Assembly: GCA_028698695.1 (NCBI GenBank) | Contig: JAQVWB010000032.1 | Span: 1 to 12,578 of the forward strand | Origin: Syntrophomonadaceae bacterium | Lineage (GTDB): Bacteria; Bacillota; Syntrophomonadia; Syntrophomonadales; Syntrophomonadaceae | Reading direction: 5' to 3' | DNA length: 12,578 bases | Shown: positions 6,907 to 12,578 of the stretch, one piece after another | How the letters are laid out: each line of letters begins with the position of its first letter | Position numbering within the stretch: the stretch's first letter is position 1 | The notes under the pieces: model-generated | What the model was told of the DNA's origin: nothing | What the model saw: only the letters and a program-made list of their open reading frames with translations | Database searches by the model: none | Translations under genes and position numbers: made by a program

Positions 6907-8241
6907 TTGAATATCGGTTTTATTAGTTTAGGATGTGCAAAAAATAGGGTTGATACTGAAATAATGATGGGAATTCTGAAAAAGGACGGGCATAAAATAG
7001 TTGCTGATCCTGGGAAAGCAGATTTAGTAATAATTAATACCTGTGGTTTTATTCAGGAGGCCAAAGAAGAAGCTATAAACAATATTATTGATATGGGTAA
7101 ACTTAAGCAGTCTGACCAGTTACGTTATTTAATTGCTACCGGTTGTTTAGCCCAGAGATTTGGTCAGGATTTATTGCATGAAATGCCGGAATTAGATGGG
7201 GTTGTAGGCATTTCATCATTTACTGGTATAAATTTAGCATTGAATAAAGTAATATCCGGAGAAAAGGTGTGTATGGTTTCGCCACCTGCAGAAATATATT
7301 TTGAGCAGGGACCAAGGGTATTAACTACTCCTCCCGGACTGGCCTATCTAAAGATTGCTGAAGGATGCAATAATCGCTGCAGCTACTGTGCCATACCTGG
7401 TATTCGTGGAGCTCTGCGTTCACGACCTGTAATTGATATAGAAAAAGAAGCCAGATATCTGGTTGCATCAGGTATCAGGGAATTAGTAATAATAGCACAG
7501 GATTTAGGTGATTATGGAACCGACTTATCTACAGGAGACAATTTGCCAGAACTGATCAACAGATTAAACCTTATTGAGGGTGACTTCTGGATTAGACTTA
7601 TGTATGTTCACCCTATCCGCATAGATGACCGAATAATACAAGCAATAAATAATAGTGATAAAGTAGTTCCCTATATAGATTTACCCATTCAACATGCTAA
7701 TTCAAAGATATTAAAAAGCATGAATCGCAAACATGATAAGGATTATTTGTGGTCGGTGCTGGAAAAGCTGCGAAGAAATATAAAAGACCTGGTTCTAAGA
7801 ACTACTGCTATGGTAGGATATCCGGGGGAAACTGAACAGGAATTTGAGGAATTGGCAGACTTTGTTCAGCAAGCACAGTTTGATTGGTTAGGGGCGTTTA
7901 AATATGTAGCTGAGGAAGGAACTGCAGCAGCCAGGCTTGAAAATCAAGTTAGTGACTCAATAAAAAAAGACAGATATCAGCATTTGCTTAAGGTGCAGGC
8001 AGCTATTACCAGAAAGAAGAATATTTCCCGAATTGGAACCGAACAAAGTATACTTATATCATCAAGGGCAGATAAGAACCTGTACCTGGGTCGGGGATAT
8101 TTCCAGGCACCGGAAGTAGATGGGATAACTTTAATAAAGTCTGCCCATACCTTGAAACCAGGTGAGTTTTATAAGGTTAAGCTTAGTGCCCTCAGACGCT
8201 GTGACATGATTGGAGAAGTCATAAATGAATATAGCCAATAG
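6907..8241 (+). CDS. rimO: Ribosomal protein S12 methylthiotransferase RimO
   Basis: A radical-SAM enzyme that adds a methylthio group to a conserved aspartate of ribosomal protein S12, using two iron-sulfur clusters. The 444-residue product has the three cysteines of the N-terminal UPF0004 domain at 10 (LGCAKN), 46 (NTCGF) and 80 (TGCLAQR). The radical-SAM CxxxCxxC is at 154, 158 and 161 (CNNRCSYC), followed by the RimO/MiaB core YIDLPIQHANSKILKSMNR. The TRAM-like C-terminus begins around 375. YVHP in the middle and the EEGTAAARL segment favour RimO over MiaB or MtaB. The start is uncertain: TTG 6892 is possible, but TTG 6907 follows GAGG (6894-6897) by nine bases and puts the first cysteine at the usual place. 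It overlaps pgsA by 17 bases. Confidence 0.9.
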   Translation: MNIGFISLGCAKNRVDTEIMMGILKKDGHKIVADPGKADLVIINTCGFIQEAKEEAINNIIDMGKLKQSDQLRYLIATGCLAQRFGQDLLHEMPELDGVVGISSFTGINLALNKVISGEKVCMVSPPAEIYFEQGPRVLTTPPGLAYLKIAEGCNNRCSYCAIPGIRGALRSRPVIDIEKEARYLVASGIRELVIIAQDLGDYGTDLSTGDNLPELINRLNLIEGDFWIRLMYVHPIRIDDRIIQAINNSDKVVPYIDLPIQHANSKILKSMNRKHDKDYLWSVLEKLRRNIKDLVLRTTAMVGYPGETEQEFEELADFVQQAQFDWLGAFKYVAEEGTAAARLENQVSDSIKKDRYQHLLKVQAAITRKKNISRIGTEQSILISSRADKNLYLGRGYFQAPEVDGITLIKSAHTLKPGEFYKVKLSALRRCDMIGEVINEYSQ

Positions 8242-8755
8242 TCTTACAATATTAAGAATATTTTTAATACCTGTATTTGTATTCATTTTATTAATCAAGA
8301 TTCCTTATGGTGATTATCTGGCTGCGCTGGTGTTTATAGCGGCAGCGCTTACAGATAGTCTGGATGGTTATCTGGCCAGAAAGTTACGCCAGGTTACCAA
8401 ACTGGGCATAATACTGGACCCATTAGCTGATAAATTGCTTATTACAGCAGCTTTAATAAGTCTCGTGGAATTGGGGGCTATGCCGGGCTGGATTGCAATT
8501 GTGATTTTAGGCAGGGAATTTGCGGTATCGGGTTTAAGAGCGGTTAAAGCCGAAGAGGGGATAATTATACCGGCTAGTAAAATGGGTAAAACTAAAACGG
8601 TAGTGCAAGTGGTTGCAGTATTATTGCTAATCCTGCAAAGCAGTTACCAGCATATAGTACCGCTTCCTCTTGGTGAATGGGCAATGTATATAGCAGTTAT
8701 CATTACTATTGTATCCGGTGTTGAATATTTCTATAGATTCAGGATGGTTGATTAA
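8225..8755 (+). CDS. pgsA: CDP-diacylglycerol-glycerol-3-phosphate 3-phosphatidyltransferase PgsA
   Basis: An integral membrane enzyme joining CDP-diacylglycerol to glycerol-3-phosphate, the committed step to phosphatidylglycerol. The 176-residue length fits PgsA. The full CDP-alcohol phosphotransferase signature is present, with Asp44, Asp47, Gly48, Ala51, Arg52, Gly61, Asp65 and Asp69 (DSLDGYLAR ... GIILDPLAD). NSLTILRIFLIP at the N-terminus and ILGREFAVSGLRAVKAEEG (94-112) are PgsA-type. About five hydrophobic spans are visible. ATG 8225 lies inside the end of rimO, with GGAG (8212-8215) nine bases before it, so translation is probably coupled. A terminator 72 bases downstream ends this unit. 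PgsA next to rimO and rodZ repeats the Firmicute order. Confidence 0.95.
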   Translation: MNIANSLTILRIFLIPVFVFILLIKIPYGDYLAALVFIAAALTDSLDGYLARKLRQVTKLGIILDPLADKLLITAALISLVELGAMPGWIAIVILGREFAVSGLRAVKAEEGIIIPASKMGKTKTVVQVVAVLLLILQSSYQHIVPLPLGEWAMYIAVIITIVSGVEYFYRFRMVD

Positions 8756-8827
8756 TTATATTTAAGTTTTGTTGCATAATGCATCCAAATTGAGTTACTG
8801 CAGTGAAACCAATAAGTTTAATAATTT

Positions 8828-8859
8828 AAAGGTATAGCTACCGGCTGTATCTTTTTTTT
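8828..8859 (+). terminator. Rho-independent terminator after pgsA
   Basis: AAAGGTATAGC (8828-8838) pairs with GCTGTATCTTT (8844-8854), with two G-T wobbles and a five-base loop. The T-tract runs to 8859. It separates the rodZ-rimO-pgsA group from the next promoter. Confidence 0.8.
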
Positions 8860-8905
8860 ATATTCCAATTGCCATATATTACTGCAAGGTTGCTTAGCGG
8901 TCACA

Positions 8906-8914
8906 TGTTATAAT
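8906..8914 (+). promoter_or_regulatory. Extended -10 promoter of the membrane protein/FtsH-like unit
   Basis: TGTTATAAT is a perfect TATAAT (8909-8914) with extended TGn. TTGCTT at 8890-8895 is -35-like but only 13 bases away, so the extended -10 is the main evidence. It lies between the pgsA terminator and a strong ribosome binding site, which supports a new transcription unit. Confidence 0.65.
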
Positions 8915-8937
8915 TGGGAGCAAAGGGGGGGCCCTGC

Positions 8938-9489
8938 ATGCCTAATATTGGAGGAATACGCATTCCAATAGTAATTATTGCCCTGTTAATAACAGTAGGA
9001 TTACTGTTGGGAGGGATGCGATTATATAATTACTATAATGTTGAGCAGGCTGTACAGAAGTCCGTTACTCAAATTGAGTCGGTAACTGGAGCTAATGTAT
9101 CAAAATCAAACGGGCAATATACAATTCTTATTAAATTGAATTGGAGCCAAAACCTGCAAGGGGTTTACAATGAAGCTGATCAGATTGGAAAGCAGTATTT
9201 TGGAAATACAACTTATAGTATTCAGGTTTTGGATAAGCGCAACCAGCGTTTGAATAATATATTTATTAATCTGCAACCACTGATTTATGAGACTTTAGCA
9301 AAAGATGAGTATGTCCGTATGAAAAGTGAAATAGATAAACAGGTTATAAAAACACAAATGGATTATTTTCTACAAGTCGATCAAGACAACATATATATAT
9401 CCATACGGGACGGAGATTATTATCTGTATGAAATTATCCAACGACATTATCAAGAGGACAAGCAGGTTAATTCTGCAAAACAAAAGTAA
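8938..9489 (+). CDS. Single-span membrane-anchored protein of unknown function
   Basis: I do not recognise the family. The 183-residue product has one N-terminal hydrophobic helix (about residues 8-27, IRIPIVIIALLITVGLLLGG). It then continues YNYYNVEQAVQKSVTQIESV and a hydrophilic alpha/beta domain with many Gln, Tyr and Asn residues. With few positive charges before the helix and no lipobox or cleavage site, it is probably a membrane anchor with the main domain outside. ATG 8938 is chosen because AAAGGGGGG (8922-8930) lies seven bases before it; the longer TTG frame from 8914 would begin inside the -10 element. The downstream neighbour, 101 bases on with no terminator between, is a membrane protease, so a partner or substrate-adaptor role is possible. 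This is inference from position only. Confidence 0.75.
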   Translation: MPNIGGIRIPIVIIALLITVGLLLGGMRLYNYYNVEQAVQKSVTQIESVTGANVSKSNGQYTILIKLNWSQNLQGVYNEADQIGKQYFGNTTYSIQVLDKRNQRLNNIFINLQPLIYETLAKDEYVRMKSEIDKQVIKTQMDYFLQVDQDNIYISIRDGDYYLYEIIQRHYQEDKQVNSAKQK

Positions 9490-9590
9490 CCAACAATCTT
9501 TCGTAAAAAATATTTACTGAATAAGGCATAACAGTGCCTAGAATCAACCTGCCGGGTTATTGGACAAAATGCTGGACAGGAGGGGAGAAA

Positions 9591-11060
9591 ATGCACAAAG
9601 AAATATTAGCCGGTTTAGGTTTTGGAATATTTATATTTATAGCCATAATTGGAGTCAATATAACTCCCTTTATTTTAGGGGCGCTGCTTTTTGCTGCAGG
9701 TTATTATGTTATATTTGTTCAGGGCAAATTAAGTTACAGTAGTTTTGGCAACGGTAATAAAACGGGTGAAAAATTAAGGTTTGAAGATATCGGGGGACAG
9801 GACTCGGCAATTAATGAATTAAAAGAAGCACTGCAGTTCCTCGTTAAACCGGATAAATTGGACCATTTGGGCATCAGACCGTTAAAAGGCGTTTTACTGG
9901 TGGGCCCTCCCGGAACCGGGAAGACTCTTATGGCGCGTGCCGCAGCTGGTTATACCAACTCTGCGTTTCTCAGTGCCTCAGGCAGTGAGTTTATTGAAAT
10001 GTATGCCGGAGTGGGCGCCAAAAGAATTCGTAAACTATTTAATGATGCCAGGAAAAAGGCGGCTGCTTTACCTGGTAAAAGTGCCATCATATTTATTGAT
10101 GAATTAGAAATATTGGGTGCCAAAAGGGGTAATAACAGCGGGCATATGGAGTATGATCAGACATTAAACCAGCTATTGGTAGAAATGGATGGAATAATGA
10201 GGGATGATGATACTCAAATACTAATAATTGGGGCTACTAATCGTGTCGATATTTTGGACTCTGCTCTCGTACGTCCGGGTCGTTTTGACCGTATGGTACA
10301 GGTTAGTTTGCCGGATCGGGCTGGCAGACGCAGAATACTGGCCATTCATACTGAAAATAAACCTTTACAAGATAATGCAGTTCTAGACGAGGTGGCGCGG
10401 GCTACCTTTGGTTTATCAGGTGCTCATCTGGAAAGCCTGACTAATGAAGCAGCTATATTAGCCATGCGGGAAGGTTGCGATATCATTGAAACACGTCATT
10501 TTACGGAAGCAATAGACAAAGTATTACTGGGGGAGAAAACTGAGCGTAAACCCTCTGCAATTGAAACTGCCAGAGTTTGTATTCATGAAGCTGGTCATGC
10601 CCTGATAAGTGAGTTGCTGGAACCAGGTTCAGTTTCTTCTCTCACGATAATACCCCGTGGTGGAGCTTTGGGGTTTATGAGAAAGTCTGCCCGTGATGAT
10701 CAGTATTTATTTACATTACCTGAACTGGAAAATCAGATAAAGGTTACTTTGGGAGGGGCGGTAGCCGAACAAATTAAATTTGGTAACCGCAGTACGGGTG
10801 CCAGCAACGATTTTATGCAAGCCTGGAGAATTGCTCGGGAAATAATTGAGTCTGGTCTGTCCAGTCTGGGTATAGTGTTTATTGATGATATACCAAATCA
10901 GGTTTTATATGATGAATGTAAAATAATTATTACGCGTTTAGAAGAACAAACCATGCTTCTACTTAAAAACAATTATATGCTCCTGGAAAGAATAGCTAAT
11001 ACCATAATTGAAGAGGAAACTATCGATCAACAACGATTCCAACAGTTACTGGCCGGTTGA
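9591..11060 (+). CDS. Short FtsH-like membrane AAA+ zinc metalloprotease
   Basis: A 489-residue FtsH/M41-type protease. Two hydrophobic segments at the N-terminus (about 5-21 and 25-43) are joined by only a few residues, so the large extracytoplasmic domain of ordinary FtsH is missing. The AAA module has Walker A GPPGTGKT (105-112), the pore-loop region FIEMYAGVG (135-142), Walker B IIFIDE (166-171) and the second region of homology ATNRVDILDSALVRPGRFD (215-233) with its arginines. The peptidase has HEAGH (332-336) and the third zinc ligand Asp407 in STGASND. All catalytic residues are present, so activity is expected. The protein stops soon after the protease helices, without the long tail of FtsH (about 600-650 residues). 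ATG 9591 follows AGGAGGGGAG (9578-9587), which argues against the upstream GTG at 9534. Housekeeping FtsH is normally encoded elsewhere, so this may be a second copy. Confidence 0.85.
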   Translation: MHKEILAGLGFGIFIFIAIIGVNITPFILGALLFAAGYYVIFVQGKLSYSSFGNGNKTGEKLRFEDIGGQDSAINELKEALQFLVKPDKLDHLGIRPLKGVLLVGPPGTGKTLMARAAAGYTNSAFLSASGSEFIEMYAGVGAKRIRKLFNDARKKAAALPGKSAIIFIDELEILGAKRGNNSGHMEYDQTLNQLLVEMDGIMRDDDTQILIIGATNRVDILDSALVRPGRFDRMVQVSLPDRAGRRRILAIHTENKPLQDNAVLDEVARATFGLSGAHLESLTNEAAILAMREGCDIIETRHFTEAIDKVLLGEKTERKPSAIETARVCIHEAGHALISELLEPGSVSSLTIIPRGGALGFMRKSARDDQYLFTLPELENQIKVTLGGAVAEQIKFGNRSTGASNDFMQAWRIAREIIESGLSSLGIVFIDDIPNQVLYDECKIIITRLEEQTMLLLKNNYMLLERIANTIIEEETIDQQRFQQLLAG

Positions 11061-11121
11061 TAAAAACCCTATCCCGTCCTTTTTTTTTCTAATATCCAGG
11101 TAAGAAAGCAGCAAAAATAGA

Positions 11122-11127
11122 TATAAT
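11122..11127 (+). promoter_or_regulatory. Possible -10 element of cinA
   Basis: A perfect TATAAT lies 34 bases before the cinA start codon, in the 101-base gap after the protease gene. No -35 of reasonable quality is found 16-18 bases upstream and there is no extended TGn, so in this AT-rich gap it may be chance. Confidence 0.35.
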
Positions 11128-11161
11128 AAAATATATTAACTTCCGAAAGGGATGACTTGGA

Positions 11162-12415
11162 TTGCATAAAGCTTATCTGGTATCCACAGGGACTGAATTA
11201 CTGTTAGGTAAAACCATTGATACCAATTCAGTTTTTTTAGCGGAAAGACTTAGTAATATGGGCATAAAAGTAGTAGGCAAAAGCGTAGTGGGAGACAATC
11301 GCGAACATATTCGTAATGCTATTTCTCTGGGAATTAAATCAGCTGATATTGTAATTACTACGGGTGGATTAGGGCCAACCCTTGATGATTTAACCAAAGA
11401 AGTTGCCTGTGAAGTATTAAACTGTCCGATGGTTAAAATTGAAGCTGAAGTTAATAAGCTAAGAGAATATTTTCGTAAACGAAACCGTAATATGCCTGAA
11501 ATAAATTTAAAACAGGCCATGTTCCCGGTTGATGCTAAAATAATTACCAATAATAATGGTACCGCTCCGGGGATGTATCTGAATAAGTCTGGTAAGACTC
11601 TGATTTGTTTGCCTGGTCCGCCTCATGAAATTATGCCCATGTATATTCAGGAGGTAGAACCGTTGCTGCAGAAGGATTACGGTCAGAATAATCAACAATC
11701 TGCAGTTGTCGCCATAAATATATTTGGTCCGGGAGAATCGCAGGTGGAAGAGATGCTGGCGGAAATAGTTGAAGACCCCCGGGGTTGCAGTCTGGCTTTA
11801 ATTGCTAAAGAAGGCGAAATTCAGTTACGTATTACTGCAGAAGGAAAGGATACTTCACATAGCCAGACCATCCTTAACGAACTTGTAGACAAAATCAAAT
11901 CTATACTTGGTGATAGGATATATGGATATAATGAGGATGCTTTGCCTGTGGTAGTTGCTAATATATTATTACAACAAAAACTCAGCCTGGCGGTAGCTGA
12001 ATCCTGTACGGGAGGATTATTGGCCAAAATGCTTACTGATATGCCTGGTAGTTCTGAATATTTTTGGGGTGGAGCAGTATCGTACAGCAATGAAGCCAAA
12101 ACTAAAATTATGGGAGTTAATGATAAAATTATATCGCAATATGGAGCAGTCAGCGAACCAGTTGCCCGGGAAATGGCAATTCAAATTCGAAAATTGGCTG
12201 GCTCTGAAATTGGGGTTTCAATAACTGGAGTTGCCGGCCCGGGAGGAGGAAGTGAAATAAATCCAGTTGGCACTGTTTATATTGGTGCAGACAGTCAGCG
12301 GGGAACTCAGGTTAAGCGATTATACTTTGTAGGTAACCGGGAGGCGATACGAACCCTGGCTGCCAAATCTGCTTTGGATTGGTTACGAAAATTAATATTG
12401 AATAATGAAATATGA
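11162..12415 (+). CDS. cinA: CinA, competence/damage-inducible protein with NMN deamidase domain
   Basis: A 417-residue two-domain protein of normal family length. Residues 1-170 form the MoCF/COG1058 domain, with STGTELLLG (8-16), TTGGLGPTLDD (67-76) and LPGPPHE (150-156); related proteins act as ADP-ribose pyrophosphatases. Residues about 260-415 form the CinA C-terminal domain, with AVAESCTGGLLA (277-288) and GVSITGVAGPGGG (351-363). In characterised members this domain deamidates nicotinamide mononucleotide in the pyridine-nucleotide salvage cycle. No membrane segment is present. The start is TTG 11162, about ten bases after AAGGG (11147-11151). In several Firmicutes cinA is directly upstream of recA, as here. 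In pneumococcus the two are co-induced in competence, but no competence box was found here. Confidence 0.93.
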   Translation: MHKAYLVSTGTELLLGKTIDTNSVFLAERLSNMGIKVVGKSVVGDNREHIRNAISLGIKSADIVITTGGLGPTLDDLTKEVACEVLNCPMVKIEAEVNKLREYFRKRNRNMPEINLKQAMFPVDAKIITNNNGTAPGMYLNKSGKTLICLPGPPHEIMPMYIQEVEPLLQKDYGQNNQQSAVVAINIFGPGESQVEEMLAEIVEDPRGCSLALIAKEGEIQLRITAEGKDTSHSQTILNELVDKIKSILGDRIYGYNEDALPVVVANILLQQKLSLAVAESCTGGLLAKMLTDMPGSSEYFWGGAVSYSNEAKTKIMGVNDKIISQYGAVSEPVAREMAIQIRKLAGSEIGVSITGVAGPGGGSEINPVGTVYIGADSQRGTQVKRLYFVGNREAIRTLAAKSALDWLRKLILNNEI

Positions 12416-12438
12416 TATAAAAATATTTGATTTCATCG

Positions 12439-12467
12439 TTGACAGAATAATATATTCTTACTATAAT
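12439..12467 (+). promoter_or_regulatory. Consensus SigA promoter of recA
   Basis: A perfect -35 TTGACA (12439-12444) and a perfect -10 TATAAT (12462-12467) are separated by exactly 17 bases. It is the strongest promoter in the window, and recA therefore has its own transcription start besides any read-through from cinA. Confidence 0.9.
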
Positions 12468-12476
12468 CAGGACAAA

Positions 12477-12490
12477 CGAACATATGTTTG
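12477..12490 (+). promoter_or_regulatory. LexA (DinR) SOS operator of recA
   Basis: CGAACATATGTTTG matches the Firmicute SOS box pattern CGAACRNRYGTTYC in all but the last base. It lies directly after the expected transcription start of the consensus promoter, so bound LexA would block initiation until DNA damage activates RecA. Confidence 0.88.
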
Positions 12491-12503
12491 AGGAGGATGA
12501 CGG

Positions 12504-12578
12504 ATGGAATTTGGGGAGATGAACGCTGGTAAGGCTGAAGCCTTAATTAACACTATAAAAAATATTGAGAAACAATTT
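12504..12578 (+). CDS. recA: Recombinase RecA, N-terminal fragment (cut by window end)
   Basis: Only the first 25 codons are present. They end with NIEKQF, preceded by a helix (KAEALINTIK); this is the start of the RecA N-terminal helix, which normally continues GKGSIM. RecA coats single-stranded DNA for homologous recombination and triggers LexA self-cleavage. The ATG at 12504 follows GAGGAGG (12490-12496) by seven bases. Identification is supported by the SOS operator and by cinA just upstream, the common Firmicute arrangement. An ATG at 12497 is in another frame and is not used. Confidence 0.88.
   Translation, partial: MEFGEMNAGKAEALINTIKNIEKQF

Noticed and set aside
8773..8804. Two small palindromes (TGCATAATGCA and ACTGCAGT) after pgsA
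   Set aside because: Short, different from each other and upstream of the terminator; expected by chance in this composition.
9524..9539. Inverted repeat AGGCA / TGCCT between the membrane protein and protease genes
   Set aside because: Only five base pairs with a six-base loop and no T-tract; too weak for a terminator or attenuator.
9534..9590. GTG start at 9534 for the protease, adding 19 residues
   Set aside because: No ribosome binding site before it. The added residues are hydrophilic and not FtsH-like, and a near-perfect site precedes ATG 9591.
11061..11090. T-rich tract after the FtsH-like gene as a terminator
   Set aside because: Nine Ts follow a C-rich stretch, but no complementary G-rich arm exists nearby, so no hairpin can form.
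1..12578. CRISPR array, tRNA/rRNA genes, insertion-sequence ends, riboswitch
   Set aside because: No regularly spaced repeats, cloverleaf-like sequences, transposase motifs or recognisable riboswitch cores were seen on reading either strand.

Overview
The window is a low-GC bacterial chromosome segment, almost entirely coding on the + strand. Gene order is tepA - ylzJ - uppP - ftsK/spoIIIE - HTH regulator - rodZ - rimO - pgsA - membrane protein - short FtsH-like protease - cinA - recA. This resembles the conserved tepA-ylzJ-spoIIIE-...-ymfM(rodZ)-pgsA-cinA-recA block of endospore-forming Firmicutes. AT-rich codons, strong GGAGG-type ribosome binding sites, several TTG starts and a CGAAC-type LexA box also fit Firmicutes. 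The protein style suggests a clostridial, possibly Syntrophomonas-like, anaerobe, but that placement is inference.

Layout. 1-378: the end of an antitoxin-like gene overlapping a RelE/ParE-family toxin gene, closed by a good terminator. 379-931: accessory remnant with start-less reading frames in two phases and a second hairpin terminator, but no convincing intact gene. 932-1848: tepA and ylzJ, translationally coupled. 1849-2714: uppP with its own extended -10 promoter. 2715-6109: ftsK/spoIIIE with its own promoter, followed 17 bases later by a winged-helix regulator fused to a PfkB-like domain that lacks the catalytic Asp motif. 6110-8755: rodZ, rimO and pgsA, tightly packed and ended by a terminator at 8828-8859. 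8906-11060: a new transcription unit with an unrecognised single-span membrane protein and an FtsH-like AAA metalloprotease lacking the large extracytoplasmic domain. 11061-12415: cinA. 12416-12578: a consensus SigA promoter with a LexA box, then the first 25 codons of recA.

How the genes fit together. Much of the block serves envelope growth and chromosome handling: lipid-carrier recycling (UppP), phosphatidylglycerol synthesis (PgsA), cell-shape assembly (RodZ), DNA pumping through the septum (FtsK/SpoIIIE), membrane proteolysis (FtsH-like), ribosome modification (RimO) and DNA repair (RecA). No wholly new system stands out. The least ordinary parts are the HTH/pseudokinase regulator, the short FtsH with its uncharacterised membrane neighbour, and the decayed stretch beside the toxin-antitoxin pair.
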